The translations under genes and the position numbers were made by a program. From Hemerocallis citrina (Eukaryota > Streptophyta > Magnoliopsida > Asparagales > Asphodelaceae): a stretch of 64,000 nt of DNA. The stretch covers positions 182,493,681-182,557,680 of the forward strand of contig CM030366.1 of the NCBI GenBank assembly GCA_017893485.1. Direction: 5' to 3'. The notes beneath the pieces are model-generated. The model saw nothing but the letters and a program-made list of their open reading frames with translations, had not been told where the DNA came from and ran no database searches. Of the stretch, positions 45,094 through 56,429 are shown piece after piece (position 1 is the first letter of the stretch; each line of letters begins with the position of its first letter).

Positions 45094-45165
45094 CTTCAAG
45101 AAGATAGCAGAAGCCGACCATCATTCCAAGAACTGCTTGAACGCTTAAAAGATTTACAGAGGCAA
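45094..45165 (+). pseudogene. Exon fragment of a Raf-like protein kinase C-terminus
   Basis: The frame encodes EDSRSRPSFQELLERLKDLQ then RQ, ending at a GT donor (CAA/GTACTC at 45165/45166). RPxFQELxxxLxxLQRQ is the end of the kinase domain and start of the tail in plant Raf-like MAPKKKs. No other kinase subdomain is present nearby, so this is an isolated captured or leftover exon. Confidence 0.5.
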
Positions 45166-45189
45166 GTACTCTATCCAGTCCCACCTAGT

Positions 45190-45510
45190 ATCTTATAACT
45201 GAATTTATCAAGAAGATAGCATGTTCCAAACACTATAGTCCCAGTATCAAAAGTCAGAATCAATAAGATACATTAACCATCAAGTATCTTATAACTGAAA
45301 TTATCAAGAAGATAGCATATTTCAAACTCTATGGTCGTTATCAAGAAGATACCGGAGGTGAAGGTATTGATTCTGACTTTTGATACTGGGATTAAGGGGG
45401 GGTGTAAACCCGTCGACCGTCTCCCAAGCTCAGATCTAGAGTTTGGGTTTTTGGTTTTTGAATTTTTTAGGGGAGATCTTCTCTCTCTAGATTTTCTATA
45501 GAGAGAGAAG
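45190..45510. repeat. Cluster of direct and inverted repeats with hairpins
   Basis: TATCTTATAACTGAA...ATCAAGAAGATAGCAT occurs at about 45190 and 45286. A perfect 27-bp inverted repeat joins 45239-45265 with 45365-45391 (TCCCAGTATCAAAAGTCAGA and onward). A 12-bp perfect stem CTTCTCTCTCTA/TAGAGAGAGAAG lies at 45478-45510. The whole could be part of an LTR or foldback element; I cannot assign it. Confidence 0.6.
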
Positions 45511-45692
45511 CTCCTTTTTTGAATGTTATGCTACTTTGAATAAAAATTGTTGTCTGCCGTTTTGAGCTTATTACTTCGATCGCTTTAAGTGTGACGCACT
45601 GACATGCCATCAACTCTAGAACTACAAAATTATTCAAAACGTGTATTAGATGCTGTATTTCCTGGCCAGAAAAGTTTTGTAGTAATTTTTTA

Positions 45693-46163
45693 GAGCATTT
45701 GTAGTTGTTGGGTTTTTTTTAAATACCAAAATGTACAAAATTTGAGTAAAAAAGCTCAAAATTTGGGTACGAGAGGAACAGTAATTTTCTATATTTCAGA
45801 AGCGAAATAGAAATTTGAAAATTATAAGAAACGAGAGATGAAATTTCTTCCGTTGTAAAATTTGGGGCGAAAGTGTCTCGGATGAAATATGAAATTTTGT
45901 CCGATGTAATTTTTCTAAATTGTTTTTTTAATCGAACAGAAGATCATTGTTAGTCTGTTCAAAGTTAGAGTTTAAGATTTTAATTATGATTTAATTATTT
46001 TTCTAAATCCCCACAAGTGTGTTAGATAAAATATCATATATTGTCCGTTTTTTTAAATAATAAATATCCAAATTTTGGGTTCGACGACTATGAAAACAAC
46101 CTCAAACTTCTGTTTTTATGTGGAAAATACCCAAATTTTGAGTTAGAACAACTACAGGTGCTC
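45693..46163. mobile_element. PIF/Harbinger (Tourist)-type MITE, copy 4
   Basis: Left end GAGCATTTGTAGTTGTTGGG and right end (reverse complement) GAGCACCTGTAGTTGTTC are flanked by TTA on both sides (45690-45692, 46164-46166). Inner parts include TACCCAAATTTTGAG and CGGATGAAATATGAAATTTT. At 471 bp it is the shortest of the four copies. Confidence 0.75.
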
Positions 46164-46166
46164 TTA

Positions 46167-47018
46167 GGGATGAATAAAGTTGTATTGGATTAACCAAAAA
46201 AGCAATGTCTTGTTTGGTTGTACTTTTGTTCTGGTTGTAGGATTTTGTAATAGGCTCAGTAATCTGAGTATGTTTTATTAATCTCTTATTAAGGAAACAG
46301 AATGGCCAGATTCCACTTTTTCTTCACACAGAAAAAAAAAAAAAATAAAAGTCTTGTTTGGTTATTTGTTACTCATAGTTGAAGAAACAAATATGGAAAG
46401 TTGAATTTGAATTTCAGAAATAACAGAGATTTTAATTAAATAAAAAACATTAGCACGTTACATGTGAGGGATGATGGTGGAAATTTATACACTGAGCATG
46501 TTTACCCCCAAAAAATAGAATTGGGCAAATGTCAACTGACGTCCCCTACTTTCAAAATAATCATGAAAAATCTTTATTAATGTTTATTTTCATTTTTTAC
46601 ACTTTTCGTCTTAATTTTGGCGAAAGTACTATTTTCATTTATTTCATTTTATTTTATTTACTTATTATTTTTTTTTTTTGAAGGAGTTGGCGAAGGAGAG
46701 GAGGCATTTTTGCCCAAAATTAAATCATAGTGGAGTTTAAGTAATGAAAATATGCGTTGGAGGTTTCTTGAATTTTTATTTTATTTTATTTTATTTTTTT
46801 TGTGTGTGTGGAAATGATATTTATGTTTATTAATTTTTTCCCAATATTATTCACCCAATATACCCTCTCCTTCATTCTCCACCTCGACCACCACCACCAT
46901 CACCAAACTGACATGAACGTCAGAAGGCCTTATTGTTTGAGAATTAAGCGTAGCAGGAACAGACTATAGAGAAGCAATAACATATCACAACAAATTAATT
47001 AAGAAAGTAGACCAAACC
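46167..47018. other. AT-rich intergenic DNA, no gene seen
   Basis: Poly(T)/poly(A) runs and a TTTTATTTTA repeat at about 46780 are present. From about 46925 the sequence may be the outer part of a diverged LTR that continues past the hAT MITE. Confidence 0.5.
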
Positions 47019-47399
47019 TAGGGCCGGCCTTGAGTTCACGAAGGCCCGAGGTGAACTCCTGAAATGAGGCCCCATACATTAAAAAAATATGTATATAAAA
47101 AATTTACAGATTGTTTAAGGCAAAATATACAAAATATATATCATCCAATAATACGTTTAAACTACTCTAAAGCCCAAACCCAAATTCAATCAAGTCCAAA
47201 CCGAAATACTTTTTAAAAAAATTGTAAAGACCCAAAAATTATTTTTTGGGGCCCCCTAATAACACTGTAATTTTATTTTACGCGCAATACACGTACCTAT
47301 ATTTACAAGGGAAATAAAAATTTGGGGCCTCTAAAATTGCAAAAAATATGGGGACCCGAGGCGGCCGCCTCCCCTGCCTCAAGGTGGGGGTCGGCCCTG
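47019..47399. mobile_element. hAT-type MITE
   Basis: The ends TAGGGCCGGCCTTGAG and, on the other strand, CAGGGCCGACCCCCACC form terminal inverted repeats. They are flanked by the 8-bp direct repeat ACCAAACC (47011-47018) / ACTAAACC (47400-47407), one mismatch. An 8-bp TSD and a CAGGGCCGGCC-like terminus are characteristic of hAT elements. It has no transposase; the interior is AT-rich with GGCCC blocks near both ends. Confidence 0.8.
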
Positions 47400-47407
47400 A
47401 CTAAACC

Positions 47408-48060
47408 AAGCACAAAAATTACACAATTTTGTCTAGGGTGGAGAAATAATCATGATATTATTCAACTATACAAGATACAAGAATTACAATCACTCTCACC
47501 AAAAACCTATTTATCTCTTAAGCCTCGCTAGAAGATATTCTACTGTTTACAATGAAAAACTCTCAGATGAAGTACGCCACAATGGAGGCCATTACATTGA
47601 TATATAGAGATGTAGAGAACCCCTAGTTTGTAGTCTTGATACAATAACCGTCTGATACACCCTGAAGAGATAGACACACGATAGGAGTCATACGATCTAA
47701 CTTAGAGAACAAACTGGACTCAAACAATTCCCCCAAGAAACATGCCCAATAAGTTTTCTGTCATTGGTTGTGGTCGACTGCTTTGGACTTGGGCAAGTCA
47801 ATGAGCCCCTATGATAATTGCGGTTGACTGCTTCCAAGAGCAGTCATCTGGTACCAAATCCTACACAGCTTGCACAACTTTTTTTTTCATATTCGCTTCG
47901 AACATCTTCTCGCGGCACTGTTTTCACTTTACATTGAACGGTACCTTAGTATGTAAGATATAAACACAACACTTATGCCGGCCTGGAATAAATTCCAGCA
48001 TTTGATTTCACTAAAGTGGTGCCTTAAGCCTATTTTGGTTCTGGCTTTGCGAGAGCAGTG
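47408..48060 (-). repeat. Possible diverged copia LTR
   Basis: The layout resembles the copia LTR at 4910: AATTACAATCACTCTC near one side, a TATATAGAG box at 47611 and GGTCGACTGCTTTGG plus a GTTGACTGC at the other. Boundaries and direction are uncertain and there is no internal copia coding sequence next to it. Confidence 0.25.
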
Positions 48061-48289
48061 TTGTTCTCTATATATGGAACTGGGCTAGAATATGTAATTA
48101 TCTATTATATTTTTCACATAAAGAATGATTATATAAAATAAAATGCCTTTATAACGATAGTTTATTCATAATTAATGTAATCATATCCAGAAAACTATAA
48201 TAGTATCTTTATGTTTTTAGCATATTAGTCACTTAGTTAATTTGCATTTTATGTTCTATATCCATGTCCCTTTTCCTTTTTTCTGATAA

Positions 48290-48576
48290 TCAAAAGACGT
48301 TAAGGTTAACCCCTAGGATGAACGACACCTCTAGCGTCATTGGTTACACTAGATGAAAACCGGGGGGAATGCAACATCGTAATTTACGAAAATAACAAAT
48401 TCCTGAATCGAAAATCGACCATTATTAAGCATATGGTCAGCAGCGAAGTTGCATTCTCCAAAAACATGTCGAATGCCCAGAGAGCACTGATGTCATCCAA
48501 CATCTCCAACATCTTCACAATATCCCTACAAATAGTATCAACTATATCTCCATTGTATCCCTACAATATACTCATA
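48290..48576 (-). pseudogene. LINE RNase H C-terminal scrap
   Basis: On the minus strand, 48468-48418 reads HVFGECNFAADHMLNNG, matching the H-x-R/G-E-x-N-x-x-AD-x-L pattern near the end of plant LINE RNase H domains, followed by a short tail with PP. It is cut at 48576 by the end of a Helitron. Confidence 0.55.
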
Positions 48577-51245
48577 CTAGTATAATGTACGTACGATGCA
48601 CGCGTACAAAAAATATGTATACTAAATAGCCTATGACAGTGGGTGACTACTCGTAATAACTCACAATTTTAAAATTCCACAAATGCAAGGCATCAAAAAT
48701 TAATATCAGAAGGTAATGCTAAATGGAAAAAAAAAAAGTATATGCTAGAGCCTTGCAATCAAAAATTAAAGCATACGCTGCATGAGGATCCTTCTCGAAT
48801 TTGACCATCTGAGAAGCATTTATGATTTGGTTCAATATGTCATCCTTTATAGCCTAACCAGTCAGCACAATTAGTAACAAAAAAAAAAAAAACAGTCATA
48901 TACAAAAGAACAATAGATGATGATATGTTATTGAAATGTACCTCCTTTGAATCTTCAACTGTTAGGTATGTGGGGTGGCCGTATTCCACCTTTTCCCTCA
49001 AAAAAAAAAAACTGTTAGGCATGTGCTTACTGCAGATAAACATATCTGGTGCATGCCTTGTCTCAGTAAACTACAAGCAAACCTGCAAACGGATGCAATC
49101 ACTCTGATTGAGTATTATTATTAAAACAATTGCCAACACCGAAACTGAGAAATTATATCATCCCATGTAAACTCACTTAAATTTTAACACCAAAGTAGAG
49201 AAAGTCAAGATAAGAATAGGACATGAAAGGTATAATATTCAAAATTTCGGCATTCTAACATTTGCATAACAGTACACAATAAATTTAACGCTAATGCAAG
49301 ATACGCCACAACTTTAACATCTGAATCGAGCCCTAGATTAATTTGTATCAGTCGTACTATGATTCAATAAAATATGAGCGAGATATTTCGAGCATTCAGC
49401 ATTTAGAGGTTAGAATTAAGTAGAGCAAGTAGCAAAACTCCAACAAAGAATTAAAAAAAAAGATTGACCCTAATTCTAACAACATTACACTCAATCAGAA
49501 CCTACACTACTAAAGATCTAAAATATTTCTCAAATATTATATTTATTAATAAGATCTGTTGTGTCGGATATGTATCTGATACACCTACGATATGACCCAA
49601 CTTCCATAAAAGGAGCGGCCATGCTCAATTAATGAGTTGAGAGATATAGTTCATCGAAATATTGAAACCAAAGGAAGTGAGCTCAGACCACTTACTATAT
49701 CACAGCAAGCTTTGAATTTGATCAGCATTTCTGGTATCCTCCAGATATAATAACCTGTCAGAAACAAAGACAAAACTTAGCTGATAGGTCATTTTCCCTT
49801 TTCTAAGTGATAGATGGAAGATACATGGACTTTGAAGAACTATTTATTGTGAATCCATCACTATCTAATTGATAATTAACTTGTTTCCATGACAACAACA
49901 ATCAGCAACATCAGATTCTGTGCAAATATGAAAATATGATAATCTCAATCCTAAATATTAATTTATTAAAGCTGAAGACTTTCCATTTGTACTAAGTAAA
50001 TTAAATTATGCATCGTCTGGGTCTATATGTAACTGGAAAACAAAATTAAGTTTGTACTACTAACAATAGATGTTTCTAGGAAAGTTGATAGTATCTACAA
50101 TTCAGATGCCATACTAAAATTAAAAGAAAGTGTTGTTTAAAAAATAAACAACAATACACATTCCCCTCATCTATAAAGTAAACTTACTTGCCATCCAGCA
50201 GCTATAAGAAACTCAACTTACTAAATTCTTTTCACCAAGAGCATATAACTATCAGACTCCATATGCCTCTAATTGCTTAGTAACAGGTTTTAATCCATAG
50301 GCATCTAATTGTTTACTAACAATTGAATAGTCAAATAAAAAAAGTTAAGCTAATTGTGTCAAGAGGACGCAAAAACCAATCAGATAACACGAACTCCTAA
50401 TCGTAACAATATTTTTTCAAACATAATTCTGTGTTAGAAATTAGATAAAACTTACATTCCTCGTCGTTGACATTAGCACCCCCACTCCCCTCATCTTCTC
50501 CCTCCCCATGCTGCACACCCACCCATGGCACCTCCACACTCTGCTCCGCCACTGCATCCTCCCATACCCTCCTCCTCGCATCCACTCTCGGCACCTCATA
50601 CGACCCACCAAAACTATAATACGGCACACTAACAGGCCCCGAATACCCATACTTATACGAACTCGTATGCATCACTTCCCAGTACTGACTCCCCTACACA
50701 AATCACACACACACATGAACTATAAAAATCAAGAAAACTTAACCAAATCAAGAGCTTTAAAGATCTAGAGTTAGAGCATCAGAATGGCTCGAAAAGGGAT
50801 TCGAATCTGACCTCGGAAAGCGGGCAATCTCAGAGCGGAGACGGCGATCCGTACAATGCGGGGGTCACGCGACGCGATGGAGGAGGCCTAGAGGGCAGAG
50901 TAGGTGTTGGCGAAGTCGGGAGAGGGGGGGGGTCGCGGCGATCAAACTACGCAAGGGAGGAGGGTTCGAGGGCGGAGCGGGGGCAAGAGGAATCGGCGTG
51001 GGGATGAGGAGAGAGAGAGGTATTGGGGATTTTGAGAGAGAGGGGGAGGAATCGACGGGATGGGGGTATTTTTTTTAGAGGAGAGCTTGATTTGAGGAAA
51101 ATTACGGTTGTGACCTTTTTTTGTGCAGGGATCAGGGGTGAAATTTGACAGAATTAACCCTACATTATTTTTTAGGTTTTTATGTTTATGAGGGCATGAT
51201 AGTAAAAAGCTGCCAAAATAGGGCTTTGCTTAATAATAGTATAGA
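48577..51245 (-). mobile_element. 2.7-kb non-autonomous Helitron with captured gene sequence
   Basis: On the minus strand it begins TCTATACTATTATTAAGCAA (51245 leftward) after an A and ends ATACTAG (48580-48577) before a T. A CGTGC-ATC-GTACG hairpin with one G:T pair lies just before the end. The 5' part holds a CT-rich leader and GC-rich coding-like sequence (51060-50760), and further left an exon at 50693-50456. No Rep/helicase gene is present. The 5' sequence matches the common terminus of plant Helitrons. Confidence 0.75.
50456..50693 (-). pseudogene. Captured exon of unidentified gene in the Helitron
   Basis: Minus strand: acceptor TTTGTGTAG, then an open 79-codon exon (YWEVMHTSSYKYGYSGPVSV, YYSFGGSYEVPRVDARRRVW, PWVGVQHGEGEDEG), then donor GAAT/GTAAGT. 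The composition is that of a real plant exon. I do not recognise the family. Upstream lies a GC-rich leader within the same Helitron, which suggests the first exons of one gene were captured together. Confidence 0.5.
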
Positions 51246-51453
51246 TGTTTTTTTTTTTTTTCTTGGTAGGATACTCATAATTTTCTTGGGATAGCTATTA
51301 CAGATATAATTCTTCTCAATCTTATTAAAGGTGATGTGAGAGAGTCAGCTAGAGTTCTAAGTATTTTCCTTGTGTTGCTACTTATTTTGGTATGGAAGCA
51401 AACTGATAGTGAGTTAATATTTGATGGAAACTACAAAAAATCTGATATTTGAT
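51246..51453 (+). other. Exon-like open frame of unknown origin
   Basis: After a poly(T) tract and TTGGTAG (acceptor-like), a frame of about 60 codons is open to a TGA at 51451-51453. It contains a hydrophobic segment (VLSIFLVLLLILVW). It ends next to the start of the diverged LTR at 51454. It could be a gene fragment or chance. Confidence 0.25.
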
Positions 51454-51990
51454 TGTTGCCGTGAAAAGTGGTTAGAGCTCCTGAAAGTGGATCTGGATCA
51501 TTGATTGAACACCGTGATCTAGATCCGACGGTTGCTGACACTACCGATGGACCTTAGAAAAAGCCTGAAACATCGGGGGTGGCCCCGACGACAGACCCTC
51601 TAACGTTCAAGTCAGAACTAGAGAGAGAAATGGTAGATTACCTTCTGACTGAGAAGGGAGAGGGTATTTATAGGCCTAAGAAACAGAACAGTAAATTGAT
51701 ATGAATCTATTAGATTGACTATTCTTTATCTCCTATTCGAATCTCCTACTCAAGAGATAAGCTCTCTTGTTTGGGAATAAGAGATTTGACTAACAACATT
51801 CATGGACTAGGTCTCTCTTAGTTGGCCTGACCTGTCACTTTTATGGGCTTGAAAAGAGGCCCATATTTTGAGGAAGAGTCTAAAAAAAATACGGACTTGT
51901 TAAAGATGTCTGTTATGACTAATATGCATGTAGAAACTTTAAGATCTGTCCTAGAATTGTACGGTTTTGATTTGCTGCGATTTTTACCAT
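51454..51990 (-). repeat. Diverged Tat-like LTR, truncated
   Basis: It starts TGTTGCCGTGAAAAG and shares the order of landmarks with the LTRs of elements 1 and 2: CCCCGACGACAGACCCTCTA, ACGTTCAAGTCAGAA, GATTACCTTCTGAC, GGGTATTTATAGG (TATA on minus). No internal region adjoins it. The right end merges into AT-rich DNA before the (TA)n at 52026. Confidence 0.6.
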
Positions 51991-52023
51991 CATCAACTTG
52001 TAAAAAAAAATTCTTCTATTTTA

Positions 52024-52540
<517 letters not shown>

Positions 52541-52764
52541 AAAAACTTCGGTTGAGCACTACTCTAGTGCTCACCGCGTGAACACTAGGCCTTCGGACGT
52601 TCATATCGAAAATCCGAACCGTTCACATTGATCTACACATCTAAATTAGTCTAAATATGTAAAATCAAATCATTTGAAATTCATTTGCCCATCCATCATG
52701 TGAATATAAAAACAATGATTTTCAGTCATACAATTTTGTAACACTTCAATGAATGGACAAGGAA
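52541..52764. mobile_element. Second, half copy of the microsatellite-associated foldback family
   Basis: AACTTCGGTTGAGCACTACT directly after the (TA)n repeats the left half of the core, with GAACCGTTCACATTG, CATTTGCCCATCCATCATG and TTTTCAGTCATACAATTTTG in the same order. It stops near 52764, where element 3 begins. Confidence 0.65.
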
Positions 52765-52774
52765 GGGCTAGCTA

Positions 52775-52963
52775 CTCCGCGCTCCCCCTAGAATGAATAC
52801 CTCTGGCAAGAAGAGGAACAAGGATAAGTGGTGCCGCTTTCACAAGGACCACGGCTACGACACGGATGATTGCCGGGCTCTCAAGGAGGAGATCAAAGAA
52901 CTTATACAGTGGGGACACCTGACCAAGTTCGTCCAAAAAGATGGGGTCGAGCTTCCTCCGTGA
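52775..52963 (+). pseudogene. Gag C-terminal fragment of element 3
   Basis: The frame encodes KDKWCRFHKDHGYDTDDCRA, IKELIQWGHLTKFVQKDG and ends at a TGA (52961-52963). It is the same nucleocapsid-like segment as in element 1 (30545-30354). The following 53000-53200 contains gag-like tail sequence and an AATAAA at about 53198. Confidence 0.85.
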
Positions 52964-53259
52964 GGAGCCTACAAACGAACAGAGAGACCCGCCGAGCTTG
53001 AAGACTCAGAACCTGGGGCCGTCTTCCACCGCATCCAAGGAGGTCCAATGGAGGGAGAACCTAGCTCCTCCCAAGAGGTCTTCACCTTATCGTAGAAGTA
53101 GGATCTTGATTTTCGATAAGGCCGATGTTTGTAACTCGACCAATAACATGTAATAATGGCTCGCCCTTTTGAAGCGGCCACTTAGTTTATCTCAATAAAA
53201 CTTTATATTTTTTTATTGAAAATTATTGCTCTTGCTTCATCTCTATCTCTCCGAGTCAC

Positions 53260-55600
53260 ATCTACGACTCGTTAAATGGTGAGTTCAGAGTCCAACTTCT
53301 CCTACATGGCTGCTCCCACAACTTACTAAGCTCAAAAAACTAGTTTGGGGTCCAACACTTGGTTCGACGTTGCTTTAGCCGCTTGCAAACAAGCAAGGGC
53401 GGGGCAGCTCACCATTCGGAATTGCTTCTACAACTCGTTAACCCCCTCTAATAATAAGTTCGAAGTCCAAAACTTGGTTCGATTCCTTTTCAACTACTCT
53501 CTTACAAGCGGGTAAAAAGTGGTTCGACATTCGGAATTGCTCCCACAACTCTTGAATCTTTTAAACGACGAGTTCGGAGTTCAACACTTGGCTCGACTCC
53601 GCTTCGACTAATTGCTCATAAGCGAGTAAGAAGTGGTTCGCCATTCGGAACTGTTCCCACAACTGTTGATTCTCTCACTTAAACAACAAGTTCGGAGCTC
53701 AACCCTCCCATAGAGTTGCTCCTCAAACTCAAACTCGTCTCCCAAGACAGCTCTCTTCTAGAGCCAAGCTTTTCGTTCTGCTCGCCTCCAAAGCGGACCT
53801 CTTCTCGACGAGTTCGGAGCACAACTCTCTCCTAGAGTTGCTCCTCAAACTTGTCTCCCATATGGTTATCTCCTAGAGCCAAACTCTTCGCTCCGCTCGC
53901 CTCCAAAGCGGATCTCTTCTCAACTAGTTCGGAGCACAACTCTCTCCTAGAGTTGCTCCTCAAACTTGTCTCCCAAATGGCTCTCTCCTAGAGCCAAGCC
54001 CTTCATCCCACTCTTCTCCCGAGCGGGCCTCTTCTAAGCAAGTTCGGAGCTCAAAACTCTCCCTTAGAGTTACTCCTCAAACTTGTCTCCCAAATGGCTC
54101 TCTCCTAGAGCCAAGCACTTCGCTCCGCTCGCCTCCAAAGCGGACCTCTTCTAAGCGAGTTCGGAGCTCAAAACTCTCCCCTAGAGTTGCTTCTCAAACT
54201 CGTTTTCCAAACGGCTCTCTCCTAGAGCCAGGCTCTTCGCTCCGCTCGCCTCCAAAGCGGACCACTTTTCAACGATTTTAGAGCACAACTCTCTCCTAGA
54301 GTTGCTCCTCAAACTCATCTCCTGAATGGCTCTCTCCTAGAGCCTTGTGACGTTCTTCACCTCACTCGCCTCCCGAATGGGCCTCTTCTAAGCGAGTTCG
54401 GAGCTCAAAACTCTCCTCTAGAGTTGCTCCTCAAACTCGTCTTCCAAACGGCCCTCTCCTAGAGCCAAGCGCTTCGCTCCGCTCGCCTCCAAAGCGGACC
54501 TCTTCTCAACGAGTTCGGAGCACAACTCTCTCCTAGAGTTTTCCCTCAAACTTGTCTCCTATATGGCTCTCTCCTAGAGCCAAACTCTTCGCTCCGCTCG
54601 CCTCCAAAGCGAACCTCTTCTCAACGAGTTCAGAGCACAACTCTCTCCTAGAGTTGCTCCTCAAACTTGTCTCCCATATGGTTCTCTCCTAGAGCCAAAC
54701 TCTTCGCTCCGCTCACCTCCAAAGCGGACCTATTCTCAACTAGTTCGGAGCACAACTCTCTCTTAGAGTTTCTTCTCAAACTTGTCTCCCAAATGGCTCT
54801 CTCCTAGAGCCAAGCCCTTCATCCCACTCATCTCCCGAGCGGGCCTCTTCTAAGCGAGTTCGGAGCTCAAAACTCTCCCCTAGAGTTGCTCCTCAAACTC
54901 GTCTCCCAAATGGCTCTCTCCTAGAGCCAAGCTCTTCGCTCCGCTCGCCTCCAAAGCGGACCTCTTCTAAGCGAGTTCGGAGCTCAAAACTCTTCCCTAG
55001 AGTTGCTCCTCAAACTCATCTCTCAAATGGATCTCTCCTAGAGCCAGGCTCTTCGCTCCACTCGCCTCGAAAGCGGATCTCTTCTCAATGAGTTCGGAGC
55101 ACAACTCTCTCCTAGAGTTGCTCCTCAAACTCGTCTCCTGAATGGCTCTTTCCTAGAGCCTTGTGACGTTCTTCACCTCACTCTCCTCCCGAGTGGACCT
55201 CTTCTAAGCGAGTTCGGAGCTCAAAACTCTCTCCTAGAGTTGCTCCTCAAACTCGTCTCCCAAACGGCCCTCTCCTAGAGCCAAGCCCTTCGCTCCGCTC
55301 GCCTCCAAAGCGGACCTCTTCTCGACGAGTTCGGAGCACAACTCTCTCCTAGAGTTGCCCCTCAAACTTGTCTCCCATATGACTCTCTCCTAGAGCCAAA
55401 CTCTTCGCTCCGCTCGCCTCCAAAGCGAACCTCTTCTCAACTAGTTCGGAGCACAACTCTCTCCTAGAGTTGCCCCTCAAACTTGTTTCCCAAATTGCTC
55501 TCTCCTAGAGCCAAGCCCTTCGTTCCACTCGTCTCCCGAGCGGGCCTCTTCTAACCGAGTTCGGAGCTCAAAACTCTCCCCTAGAGTTGCTCCTTGCACT
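53260..55600. repeat. Tandem array of element 3, units of about 115-117 bp, roughly 16-19 copies
   Basis: Landmarks AGTTCGGAGC, CTCTCTCCTAGAGTTGCTCC, CAAACTTGTCTCCCA, CTCCTAGAGCCAA and CGCTCCGCTCGCCTCCAAAG recur every 114-117 bp. The first three to four units (53280-53690) are the reverse complement of array A of element 1 (TTCGGAACTGTTCCCACAAC, TAAGCGAGTAAGAAGTGG), and later units are more diverged. Both arrays lie just after the coding region. Confidence 0.9.
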
Positions 55601-56429
55601 CACCTCTAAGAATGGATCTTCCCATGGCTCTTACGTGGATCTTCCTAGCCCATCTTCTTCGCCCCTAGGAGTGGAGCTCCTATTCGAAGATTCTGAAGAC
55701 CAAAACACTCCTCAAGACAAAGATGTTGCGGGACTATTTTGACCATGAAGAAGGGTGATTCTTCAACCCATTTCTGAAGAGAACTTGTAGACCTCCGAGT
55801 TAGCTTCAAAACGAGGGGTCGCACGCCCCAATCGGATCTCTGTAGCACCGGAAAAGTGGATCGCAACACAGCTGTGCCGAGCTACCGAGGTGCCCATTCG
55901 GAGAAAGATGCCCCCGAGCCACAGCGTCGAGCTACCGAGCTACAACGCCGAGCTACCGGGGCACCGACCTCCGTATTGGAGAAAAAACGCCTCCGAGCTC
56001 CTTGGACCGTCAGATCATCCAAATGTTCGTGCCAATGGCTGATGGATGGCTCAGATTTTGCCACGTGTCCACAAAATGACAAGATCACGTTTTCTCATGA
56101 TCTGGGCCTCTTGCCTTGTGATTCGCGCCATGATCGTGATCAACTGTCCAAATGGAGTTCGGTAGCTCGGATCTGATATCCGAAATCCGAGCTACTGAGC
56201 TACCGAACTGCAAAATGGCAAAAAAAATTACATCAAAATTTGTGCTCAATCGTGATCAACGGTTCAGATTCACTGAACAAACAACAGCCACCAAAACAAG
56301 AAGAAGAGAGTTAGGGGTTAACGGGTCGGGTCGGAACCCGTTCGGACCCAAACCCAAACCGAACCAACCCTTCCCACGTCACCTTCTTCTTCTCCGAGTA
56401 CCCACCAAAACCAGAAAAGCGGAAAACCC
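55601..56429. other. Element 3 interior: array B relative and unassigned sequence
   Basis: CCGAGCTACCGAGCTAC, GGCACCGACCTCCGTATTGG, TTTTGCCACGTGTCCACAAA and AAGATCACGTTTTCTCATGA correspond to array B of element 1 in reverse orientation. From 56280 the sequence resembles a gene leader (repeated CCCGTTCGGACCCAAACCC). No domain is recognised. Confidence 0.5.
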
